Below, one piece after another: positions 47,533-55,337 of a DNA stretch of 55,337 bases. Positions within the stretch are counted from its first letter, which is position 1, and the number at the start of each line of letters is the position of its first letter. The notes under the pieces are model-generated. The model searched no databases. It was not told the origin of the DNA and was given only the letters and a program-made list of their open reading frames with translations. Made by a program: the position numbers and the translations under genes. This DNA is from Chromatiales bacterium (GTDB lineage Bacteria; Pseudomonadota; Gammaproteobacteria; Chromatiales; Chromatiaceae): the NCBI GenBank assembly GCA_028284585.1, contig JANQRK010000030.1, positions 1 through 55,337 on the forward strand, given 5' to 3'.

Positions 47533-49272
47533 ATGTACGGGACGGCCTTGGTGAGGCGAATTCTTTGCGCGGTCTGCGTTTTGTTGGTCTTGGCCGCACC
47601 GGCTGCCGCAAGGGTCGAGATCGAAATGGCCGGAGGGCCGACCGGGCTAGAGCAAAATCTGCGCGGCCATCTCCGCCTGGATGAAGAGCCCTGCAATGCA
47701 CCGCGTTGGCGGGTGCGACGGCTGTTCGCCCGAGCCGAGGCGGAGTTCGAACCGGCATTGCGCGCCTTTGGTTATTATCGTGCCCAGTTAACCAAGACAC
47801 TCCGTTTTGACGATGCTTGCTGGGTTGCGGTTTTTGCACTGGAGCTGAATGAGCGCGTATCGATCCGGCAGCGGGACATCCAGGTCCGAGGTGAGGCCGC
47901 GCAAGATCCTTCGCTCGGCCGAGTTCTGGCCGGTTTGCCTTTGTCGGAGGGTGCGCCGCTCAACCATGGTGACTACGCAGCGATCAAGGACCGCTTGAGG
48001 CGCTTTGCGGCCGAGCGTGGGTATTTAGCATTTCGCTTCGAGCGACAAGAGCTACGGGTCGATCCAGATCAGGCTGCCGCCGACATCTTATTGGTGGCAA
48101 ACAGTGGGCCGCGTTACCGATTTGGCGAGCTGCGCCTAAGCGAACAGCCCTTGGACGAAGAGTTCGTGCGTCGGATGATAGGGGTGCAAGCTGGACAGCC
48201 GTATGAAGTACAGGCGATCACCGCATTGAACCGCGCACTGCGCGACACGGGTTATTACCAAAGGGTCGAAGTCCGGCCGCTGCGTGCGCAGGCCGAGGGC
48301 ATCGATGTGCCATTGGAACTGCTGTTGGAGCCGGCCAAGCGGCATGCATGGCGTGCCGGGGTCGGGTTCTCCACGGATATCGGCCCGCGGGCCAGCTTGC
48401 GCTACGACAATCGTTTCGTAAACACACGCGGGCATCGTTTCGAGTCCGCCTTGAGTCTATCGCCGGTACTGTCTGGTCTGTCCGCCGATTATGCGATTCC
48501 GGGTGTGGATCCGCGACGCGAGACGTTTAGCTTCGGCGCGCAGTTGGCCCATGAGGACAACGACAGCGCGCGCAGTGACAGCGCCACCCTGACTGCGCGG
48601 CAGACAATGGCTCGCGGAGACTGGACCTATAGCAGATTCATCGAACTTCTATACGAGAATTCGCAGATCGGCCAAGAAGAGGCCGATGCGACGCTGTTGA
48701 TGGCAGGCGTTGCGTTAGATCGGGCGGTTGCCGACGATCTGCTGAAAACGCGCCGCGGTTACCGCATAGCGCTCGAGGCGCGCGCGGCACACGATGCCCT
48801 GCTGTCGAGCACCAGCTTGTTGCGATTCCATGCCAAGCTCAAAGGCATCTATCGTTTCGGTGATGCTGGACGCTTGACCGTCCGCGGTGATGCTGGTCTG
48901 TCATTGGTTGACGATTTCGACGAACTTCCGGCGTCGCTGCGTTTTTTCGCCGGCGGTGATGAAAGCGTGCGCGGCTACGCGTACAAGGCCTTGGGTCCTG
49001 TAGATGACGACGGCGAGCCACGTGGTGGCAAGCATCTGTTGAGTACCAGTCTGGAATACGAGCACCCGGTCGTAGGAGACGAGTGGTGGGTGGCCGGTTT
49101 TATCGATGCCGGCAATGCCTTCGATAGCGACGACATCGCGTTGCGCTATGGCTATGGCCTTGGGCTGCGTTGGTATTCACCAGTCGGCCGAGTGCGCTTC
49201 GATCTGGCCTTCCCCGACGACACTTCGGACGACGATTGGCGTATTCATTTCGGGCTCGGGGCCGATCTATGA
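47533..49272 (+). CDS. tamA: Translocation and assembly module outer-membrane protein TamA
   Basis: This 579-residue Omp85-family protein works with TamB in outer-membrane biogenesis. A signal peptide (RRILCAVCVLLVLAAPAAA) is followed by three POTRA domains (about 25-265) and a C-terminal 16-strand barrel with GVGFSTDIGPRASLRYDNRF, FFAGGDESVRGYAYKALGP and the closing RVRFDLAFPDD / IHFGLGADL. The ATG at 47533 is chosen because it places the signal peptide correctly; its ribosome binding site is weak. The tamB start overlaps its stop. Confidence 0.93.
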   Translation: MYGTALVRRILCAVCVLLVLAAPAAARVEIEMAGGPTGLEQNLRGHLRLDEEPCNAPRWRVRRLFARAEAEFEPALRAFGYYRAQLTKTLRFDDACWVAVFALELNERVSIRQRDIQVRGEAAQDPSLGRVLAGLPLSEGAPLNHGDYAAIKDRLRRFAAERGYLAFRFERQELRVDPDQAAADILLVANSGPRYRFGELRLSEQPLDEEFVRRMIGVQAGQPYEVQAITALNRALRDTGYYQRVEVRPLRAQAEGIDVPLELLLEPAKRHAWRAGVGFSTDIGPRASLRYDNRFVNTRGHRFESALSLSPVLSGLSADYAIPGVDPRRETFSFGAQLAHEDNDSARSDSATLTARQTMARGDWTYSRFIELLYENSQIGQEEADATLLMAGVALDRAVADDLLKTRRGYRIALEARAAHDALLSSTSLLRFHAKLKGIYRFGDAGRLTVRGDAGLSLVDDFDELPASLRFFAGGDESVRGYAYKALGPVDDDGEPRGGKHLLSTSLEYEHPVVGDEWWVAGFIDAGNAFDSDDIALRYGYGLGLRWYSPVGRVRFDLAFPDDTSDDDWRIHFGLGADL

Positions 49273-52200
49273 GTGTGGGCGGTCGTCGTGGGCACCTTGT
49301 ATTTTTGGCGTTGTTGTTACTGTTCGCTGTGCCGCTTGGATTGTTGGGGTTGTTGGCCAGCGAGAGCGGGAGTGCTTGGTTGCTGCGTCAGGCAGGCGTC
49401 CTGGCTAGGCCGGCTGGTATCGAGTTGGGATTTAGGCAAAGCGCCGGGAGCTTGTTGCGCCGAGTTGAGCTCAGTGGATTGGTGTTCGCGGGCTCAGATA
49501 CCCAGGTCGAGATCGACACCCTGGTGCTCGACTGGCGCCCGCGGGCATTGCTCGAGCGCCGTTTGCAGGTGCGTGCCCTCGAAGTGCGCGGTGTCCGGGT
49601 GGTACCTCCTCCTGCCGAGTCGACTGAATCCGAGCCATTGCAGGTCCCTGATCTTGCACTCCCGGTGGTGCTGCAGATTGACGGCTTGTTGGTGCAAGAC
49701 CTGCGAATCGAGCAGCCGGACGGTACGATTCTGGTCGACCATGTGGCGCTGACCGCGGCCTTGGACAGTGCTGATCTGCGGCTCGACGATCTGCAGGTGC
49801 GTGCCCAGGGGGTTCACCTGGACGGCATGTTGGCCATGCAGGCGATGGCTCCGCATGGTCTGGACGGCCGGCTGCAGGTGCGGCTCGACGAGCAACTCGT
49901 TGGCGCGGACATCGGGCCGCTCACTGCGCGTGCCGAACTGGCCGGTGAAGCCTTGCACCCAGCATTCGACGTCTGGTTGGAGACCCCGGCTGAGTTGCAG
50001 TTCCATGGTGGATTGGCGCTTGCGAGCGGACAACCACATTTCGATGTCACGGCGGACTGGGAGCGCATCGTCTGGCCGCCGCGGGGTGCGCCGGGCGTGA
50101 TCGCCGAGTCCGGCCGGGCAAACTTGCGTGGCGGGCTCGATGACTATCGGCTGAATCTCAAGGCTGCGCTGCGCCGCGCGGGCTTGCCCGCGGCGCAACT
50201 CGCGGTGGAGGCGCGAGGCGATCTCGGTCGGCTCGAGCTGCAACCGCTGAGTTTGCAATTGGGTACCGGTCACCTGCAGGCCATCGGTGGTCTGCGCTGG
50301 GATTCCGGTCTGCATGGCCAGCTCCAGTTGCGCGCCGCAGCCGTGAATCCGGCGCTGCTGCTACCGGATTGGCCGGGTGAAATCGACGCCCAGATCGATC
50401 TCGCTGTCGACCGCCAAGCGGGCTCACAGGGTATTGAGGTCAACGCGGAGATCGCCGAACTGGGCGGCAGCCTGCGTGGCTATCCGTTGCACGCCGGTGG
50501 CGCAATCCATTGGATGGAGCGGGGGCTCGAGGTCCAGGCGCTGCGCATCCAGTCCGGCGACAACCAGATCGATGTCGATGGCCGCCTACGACTCGACGAC
50601 AGCTCCGATCGAACGAGCAATCTCCGGCTGGCGATCAGTGCGCCAGACCTGGCCGCGTTTTCCCCTGACCTACGCGGTGGGTTGGAGGGCGGGGGACGGA
50701 TTGGCGGCACGCCGACACGGCCGGTCTTGGCGGTCAGCTTGAGCGGTAACGGCTTGGGCTACCAGGACCTGGGGGCCCGGTCTTTTGTATTGGATCTCGA
50801 CTGGACCGGAGAGGACGGCCAGGCGACCGTTCGGCTGGCCGATCTGGATCTGGCCGGCTTTGCCCTGAGCAGTGCTGCCGCCGATCTCAGCGGCAGCCAG
50901 GCGGCGCATCGGCTCGGGTTGCAAGTGGCCGCCCCGGAACTGTCGTTCGACCTGGCTGCAACCGGTGGGTGGGGCGATGAAGTCTGGCGCGGCGTGGTGC
51001 AGCGGCTGTCATTGACGCAGGCGGCGCTCGGCGAGTGGCGATTGGCCGCAGCGACCACCTTAGCGGTTGGGCCCGAGTGGATCCAAAGTGAACCACTGTG
51101 TTTGCATCACGATCGCTCACGTCTGTGCGGCGGTGGCACCTGGGGGGCACATCAAGGGCTCGAGCTGAGCGCCTCATTGGTCGATCTCGATCTGGCACGG
51201 CTTGCGCCACTGATACCGGGCGATGCAAGTATCCAAGGGCTACTCGGTGCCGAGTTCGCAGTTACCGGTTCGCCGATGGCACCGCAGATCACATTCGATC
51301 TTCGCCCCAGCGACGGAAGCATCCAGTTCGACCAAGACGGTCAGCTGTTAGAGATTGCCTATGGCGATGCGCAGGTCGCCGGTCGTTTCGCCGACGATCG
51401 CGGCAGTGCCGAGTTGCATCTTGCACTGGGTGGCAATGGGCGTGCCGAGGGACACTTTGCACTGGGCCCGATGCAGGGTGGACGGCGCGCGCTGGTCGGC
51501 CAACTGGAGGCCGATTTTCCTGATCTGGAGCTAATCGAGGGCTTTGTACCGGCACTCCAAGCGGTGCAAGGGCAGCTGGCGATCGATGCTGCCTTGGGCG
51601 GTACCCTCGATCAACCGCGCCTGGCGGGCAGCCTGGTAGTGAGCCAGGCCAGTGCGCGCCTGCCGGATGCGGGTATCGTGCTCCAAGACATCGGGCTTCG
51701 TATTTCGGGCGATCAGGGAGACCCATTGCAAGTCGAGGCATGGGCCGAGTCAGGGAGTGGGCGATTGCAGGTCGAGGGCGAGGCCGATCCGTTCGCAGCC
51801 GGCGGGGTGGCTGTCGAACTCGCGCTGCGCGGGACGGATTTCGAGGCCCTGCGGCTGCCCGAGGCCCAGGTCGTGCTTGCCCCAGATCTGATGTTGCACG
51901 GCCGCGGTCCCTATCACTTGTCGGGCACCTTGCGGATACCCAAAGCGACGGTTGAGGTCAAAGAGTTGCCGCAAGGTACCGTAGCGGTCTCGCCGGACGA
52001 GATCCTGGTCGACGCGCAGGATGGCGGGGCAGCCAGGCGCGATAATGCCGCGGGCCGAGATTTGACCGCGGATGTCCGGGTTGAGTTGGGTAAGTCGGTA
52101 ACGTTCAAGGGGTTCGGCCTGAGCACTGGCCTGGCCGGTGCCTTGCGTGCCAGGGCCGGTCCCGATAGCACGACACTGGACGGTGTGATCGAACTCCGTG

Positions 52201-52769
52201 ACGGACGCTACAAGGCCTATGGCCAGGATCTCAGCGTCGAGTCGGGTCGTTTGTTGTTTGCGGGAGTACCGGACAATCCGGCGATTGATCTGCGCGCCAA
52301 GCGGGTTTCGCGTGATGCCGCCGTGACTGCGTACCTGGCATTGAGTGGGCCTCTAGCCAAGCCGCAGGCCCGCGTCTACAGCCAACCTAGGTTGCCTGAG
52401 GCAGAGGCCTTGGCCTACTTGATTACCGGGCGCAGCCTCGACCGGGCCGGGCGCGGAGAGGGTGCGGATATTGCCGGAGCGGCCTTGGCCTTGGGAATGA
52501 CTAAAGGTGAACCGCTGTTGCAGCAATTGGGCGACCGTCTCGGGCTGGACGAATTGCGAGTCGAGAGTGGACAAGAGGGTTTTGAAAGCAGCTCGCTGGT
52601 GCTTGGTCAGTACTTGAATCCTGATCTCTACCTCGGTTACTCGCAGGGGCTGTTTAGTCCGGAGGGTGCAATCCTGCTGCGCCTAAGACTCAGCGAGCAG
52701 CTGGAGCTTGAGAGTCGCTCGGGTAACGAGCAATCCGTCGATCTGTTGTACCGGATCGAGCATGACTGA
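49269..52769 (+). CDS. tamB: Translocation and assembly module inner-membrane protein TamB
   Basis: This 1166-residue AsmA-like bridging protein has one N-terminal membrane helix (LVFLALLLLFAVPLGLLGLL). A long periplasmic beta-taco of repeated amphipathic strands follows. The C-terminal DUF490 domain has LIYLITGRSLDR-like EAEALAYLITGRSLDRAGRG, VLGQYLNPDLYLGYSQGLF and LRLSEQLELESRSG. Its ATG overlaps the tamA stop (ATGA). It is now considered a member of the group that moves phospholipids across the periplasm. Confidence 0.95.
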   Translation: MSVGGRRGHLVFLALLLLFAVPLGLLGLLASESGSAWLLRQAGVLARPAGIELGFRQSAGSLLRRVELSGLVFAGSDTQVEIDTLVLDWRPRALLERRLQVRALEVRGVRVVPPPAESTESEPLQVPDLALPVVLQIDGLLVQDLRIEQPDGTILVDHVALTAALDSADLRLDDLQVRAQGVHLDGMLAMQAMAPHGLDGRLQVRLDEQLVGADIGPLTARAELAGEALHPAFDVWLETPAELQFHGGLALASGQPHFDVTADWERIVWPPRGAPGVIAESGRANLRGGLDDYRLNLKAALRRAGLPAAQLAVEARGDLGRLELQPLSLQLGTGHLQAIGGLRWDSGLHGQLQLRAAAVNPALLLPDWPGEIDAQIDLAVDRQAGSQGIEVNAEIAELGGSLRGYPLHAGGAIHWMERGLEVQALRIQSGDNQIDVDGRLRLDDSSDRTSNLRLAISAPDLAAFSPDLRGGLEGGGRIGGTPTRPVLAVSLSGNGLGYQDLGARSFVLDLDWTGEDGQATVRLADLDLAGFALSSAAADLSGSQAAHRLGLQVAAPELSFDLAATGGWGDEVWRGVVQRLSLTQAALGEWRLAAATTLAVGPEWIQSEPLCLHHDRSRLCGGGTWGAHQGLELSASLVDLDLARLAPLIPGDASIQGLLGAEFAVTGSPMAPQITFDLRPSDGSIQFDQDGQLLEIAYGDAQVAGRFADDRGSAELHLALGGNGRAEGHFALGPMQGGRRALVGQLEADFPDLELIEGFVPALQAVQGQLAIDAALGGTLDQPRLAGSLVVSQASARLPDAGIVLQDIGLRISGDQGDPLQVEAWAESGSGRLQVEGEADPFAAGGVAVELALRGTDFEALRLPEAQVVLAPDLMLHGRGPYHLSGTLRIPKATVEVKELPQGTVAVSPDEILVDAQDGGAARRDNAAGRDLTADVRVELGKSVTFKGFGLSTGLAGALRARAGPDSTTLDGVIELRDGRYKAYGQDLSVESGRLLFAGVPDNPAIDLRAKRVSRDAAVTAYLALSGPLAKPQARVYSQPRLPEAEALAYLITGRSLDRAGRGEGADIAGAALALGMTKGEPLLQQLGDRLGLDELRVESGQEGFESSSLVLGQYLNPDLYLGYSQGLFSPEGAILLRLRLSEQLELESRSGNEQSVDLLYRIEHD

Positions 52770-52873
52770 CTGTCGCGGGCGTGCGGTGCCCTTGGATAGC
52801 CCAAAAGGCTTATGCTTATTCGATCGCAGGTTCGGCGTCACCAGACGCGTGGCTTATCAGGGGTACCGACCTT

Positions 52874-54919
52874 ATGGCTTATACGACTGAGGACATCCGC
52901 AACATCGTGCTGGTAGGTCATGCTGCCGCCGGCAAAACGAGCTTGACCGATGCCCTGTTGGCCGCGGCCGGCCGCATTGCGACAGCGGGTGATGTGGCAC
53001 GCGGCACGACCCTGTGCGACTTCGATCCCTTGGAGAAGGAGCGCGGCCATTCTCTAGATGCCTCTTTGGTGTCGTTCGACTGGCAGGGTTGCCATGTCAA
53101 TATACTCGACACGCCGGGTGCGCCGGATTACTTGGGCAAGGCGGTGGCGGCACTGCCTGCCGTCGAAACCGCAGCGGTGGTGGTGAATGCCCGATCTGGC
53201 ATCGAGTCGGTTACCGGCCGCATGCTGCAGCGTGCCGCCGAACGCGGCTTGTGCCGGCTGATCGTGGTTAATCGTATCGATGCCGAGGACGTGGATCTGC
53301 CAGCCTTACTGGACGAGTTACAGCAGACCTTCGGCCGGGAGTGCCTGCCGCTGAATCTGCCAGCCGACGGTGCTACCCGCATCGTGGACTGTTTCTTCAA
53401 TCCGTCTGGCGACAGCGATTTCTCGAGTGTCGCCGAGGTGCATCAAGCCCTGATCGACCAAGTCGTCGAGGTCAACGAGGAGCTAATGGCCTTGTATCTC
53501 GAACAGGGTGAGGAACTCGCGCCCGAGCAACTCCATGAGCCGTTCGAACAGGCACTGCGTGAAGGGCATCTGATTCCAGTTTGTTTCGTCTCGGCGCGCA
53601 CCGGTGTAGGTGTGCCCGAGCTGCTGGATGCGATCGCGCGGCTCGCGCCGAATCCGACTGAAGGAAATCCACCCCAGTGCATCATCGGTGAGGGCGATCT
53701 GGCAGCACCTTATCACGTCGTACCGGACCCATCACGGCATGTCGTAGCACACGTATTCAAAGTGGTTTTCGACCCCTTCGTGGGCAAGCTTGCGTTGTTC
53801 CGAATCCATCAGGGGACGGTGACCAAAGACAGCCAGCTCTACATCGGCGACGCCCGCAAGCCGTTCAAGGTCGGTCATTTGTTCACGCTGTTTGGCAAGG
53901 AGCACCCGCAGGTAGAAAGAGGCATACCGGGTGACATCAGGGCGGTCGCCAAGGTCGACGATATCCACCTGGATGCGATCTTGCACGATTCACATGATGA
54001 GGATTTTTTGCACTTGCAGCCGTCGCGTTTTCCGCTACCGGTTGCTGGCCTGGCAATCCGCGTCCGTCGCACCCAAGATGAACAACGTTTGGCCGAAGCC
54101 CTGCACAAGTTGCTGGAAGAGGATCCCTGCCTGGCATTGGAGTCCGATCCGACCACTCGGGAGACCGTGCTGCGTGGCCTGTCCGAGTTGCATTTGCGTA
54201 CTGCAATCGAGCAGCTGATGGTGCGTTATCGCATCGAGTTGGAAACAAGCAAGCCGACTGTGGCTTACCGGGAGACTATCACTGCCGCTGCGGGTGCTCA
54301 GTATCGCCACAAGAAACAGACCGGTGGGGCGGGCCAATTCGGTGAGGTGGTACTGCAGGTCGAGCCCTTGCCACGCGGTGCCGGATTCGAGTTCAGCTCG
54401 GCGGTGGTGGGAGGTGCTATCCCGGGACCGCTTGTCCCGGCGGTGGAAAAGGGCGTGCGCGAGGCCATGTCGGCCGGCGCGATTGCCGGTTTTCCGATTG
54501 TCGACCTAAAGGTGGTCGTGACCGATGGCAAGCATCATCCGGTCGATTCGAAAGAGGTCGCCTTTGTGGCCGCCGGTCGCAAGGCCTTGCTGGCTGCGGT
54601 GCGTGACGCCCGACCGGTGCTGATGGAGCCCATTGTCGATCTCGAGGTGCAGGTGCCGCAGGATGCGATGGGCAGCGTTACCGGCGATCTGGCCGGTCGT
54701 CGCGGTCGGGTGCTGGGCACGCGCTCCCTGCCGCTCGGCCGTATTGTCGTGTTGGCACAAGCGCCGCTTGCCGAGTTGGACGATTACCCGGAACGGCTGA
54801 AGGCGATGACGGGTGGCAGTGCCACTTTTACACTGGAGCTCGCCCAATACGAGCCGGTGCCTGAACCCCTGCAGCGTAAGCTGTGCGGGTCCTACAAGAG
54901 CAGCATCGAAACCGATTGA
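52874..54919 (+). CDS. Elongation factor G paralogue (FusA2-like)
   Basis: This 681-residue translation-factor GTPase has all five EF-G domains. G1 is GHAAAGKTSL, differing from the GHIDAGKTT of canonical EF-G; G2 includes FDPLEKERGHS; G3 is DTPG; G4 is NRID in place of NKxD. Domain IV is seen in QYRHKKQTGGAGQFGEVVLQ. The changed motifs and shorter length place it with EF-G-like paralogues rather than the ribosomal translocase. A FusA2 or EF-G2 role in recycling or stress is possible but unproven. The ATG at 52874 is chosen from the family start. Confidence 0.9.
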   Translation: MAYTTEDIRNIVLVGHAAAGKTSLTDALLAAAGRIATAGDVARGTTLCDFDPLEKERGHSLDASLVSFDWQGCHVNILDTPGAPDYLGKAVAALPAVETAAVVVNARSGIESVTGRMLQRAAERGLCRLIVVNRIDAEDVDLPALLDELQQTFGRECLPLNLPADGATRIVDCFFNPSGDSDFSSVAEVHQALIDQVVEVNEELMALYLEQGEELAPEQLHEPFEQALREGHLIPVCFVSARTGVGVPELLDAIARLAPNPTEGNPPQCIIGEGDLAAPYHVVPDPSRHVVAHVFKVVFDPFVGKLALFRIHQGTVTKDSQLYIGDARKPFKVGHLFTLFGKEHPQVERGIPGDIRAVAKVDDIHLDAILHDSHDEDFLHLQPSRFPLPVAGLAIRVRRTQDEQRLAEALHKLLEEDPCLALESDPTTRETVLRGLSELHLRTAIEQLMVRYRIELETSKPTVAYRETITAAAGAQYRHKKQTGGAGQFGEVVLQVEPLPRGAGFEFSSAVVGGAIPGPLVPAVEKGVREAMSAGAIAGFPIVDLKVVVTDGKHHPVDSKEVAFVAAGRKALLAAVRDARPVLMEPIVDLEVQVPQDAMGSVTGDLAGRRGRVLGTRSLPLGRIVVLAQAPLAELDDYPERLKAMTGGSATFTLELAQYEPVPEPLQRKLCGSYKSSIETD

Positions 54920-54995
54920 CGAGTTGGCCAAGAGACCTCCCTGCTGAGGGTCTGGCGGCGCGGCTCAGTTTGTGGGCCGCAGAAACGGCGAAGCC

Positions 54996-55175
54996 ATGAG
55001 GACGTTGCTCATGTTACTGATTTTGGCACTGGTGTTCCTCGCATCCATGGTCACTTGCCACATCTTGGCGGTCCGGCAGGGTCGTAACCCGGTGTTTTGG
55101 GGAGCTCTGGGCGCCATCTTTGGGCCGGTCGCGATTATCGCGGTCCTTGCATCAAATCCAGAGACAAAAAAATAG
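54996..55175 (+). CDS. Small two-TM membrane protein
   Basis: This 59-residue protein has two hydrophobic segments (LLMLLILALVFLASMVTCHI and FWGALGAIFGPVAIIAVLA) joined by VRQGRNPVF, which resembles small inner-membrane proteins of unknown function in proteobacteria. The ATG at 54996 removes a non-conserved extension (MGRRNGEA). It lies 76 bases after the EF-G-like gene. Confidence 0.65.
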   Translation: MRTLLMLLILALVFLASMVTCHILAVRQGRNPVFWGALGAIFGPVAIIAVLASNPETKK

Positions 55176-55337
55176 GGCCAAGTTGTTCTTAAGACTGGGA
55201 CTAAGGAAACAGATGATGCGCAAAACTGGACAATCGCGCAGGTAGCGCACCGTGCACCGGTGGAAAACGAAGAGACTGCCCATGCCAACCGTCTTGGACG
55301 CAAAACTTGTAAGGATTTGCGGACGATATTGTCGGCC

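Overview
The window reads as a gammaproteobacterial chromosome segment with two mobile regions at its left end. The core genes and their order (ispB / rplU-rpmA-obgE-proB, rpsT / murJ, tamA-tamB, bolA, DUF1631, DUF1820) point to Gammaproteobacteria, plausibly Chromatiales or a related sulfur-oxidiser. The exact lineage is inference.

Positions 1-9.6 kb: leftward block of a PFGI-1/SPI-7-class integrative conjugative element (parA, small ORF, parB, DUF2857, STY4528-type replication gene, PFL_4669-family gene, DUF3158-like gene, BRO-N antirepressor, decayed stretch, ssb). A 15-bp near-palindrome is repeated six times here. A frameshifted RipA-like membrane gene lies at the far left.

Positions 9.7-21.4 kb: an 11.6-kb island in the 3' end of tRNA-Thr(UGU), bounded by an exact 45-bp duplication of the tRNA. 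Its backbone (tyrosine integrase, AT-hook protein, AlpA-like excisionase, gpA-type HUH replication protein) reads leftward from the right end. Cargo is an unrecognised gene set at 10.0-11.8 kb and a very AT-rich set at 12.5-16.6 kb (MFS transporter, AapJ-like binding protein without an ABC partner, novel 3-TM protein). The AT-rich set ends against a broken integron-type integrase and is flanked by 15-bp inverted repeats.

Positions 21.7-38.5 kb: core genes manC, ychF, tRNA-Met, amtB (two NtrC-type sites and a sigma-54-type promoter upstream), tRNA-Pro, ispB, rplU-rpmA-obgE-proB, rpsT, murJ, lspA, ribF, ileS, then ampD with a thioredoxin-like gene.

Positions 38.8-55.3 kb: DUF1631, an FKBP isomerase with nadC, a small flagellin-rod-like gene, bolA with a glutaredoxin-like gene, DUF1820, hisI-gloB, a decayed dihydroorotase, a tandem PTPS/QueD-type protein, tamA-tamB, an EF-G paralogue and a small membrane protein. 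Many genes are translationally coupled by 1-4-base stop/start overlaps.
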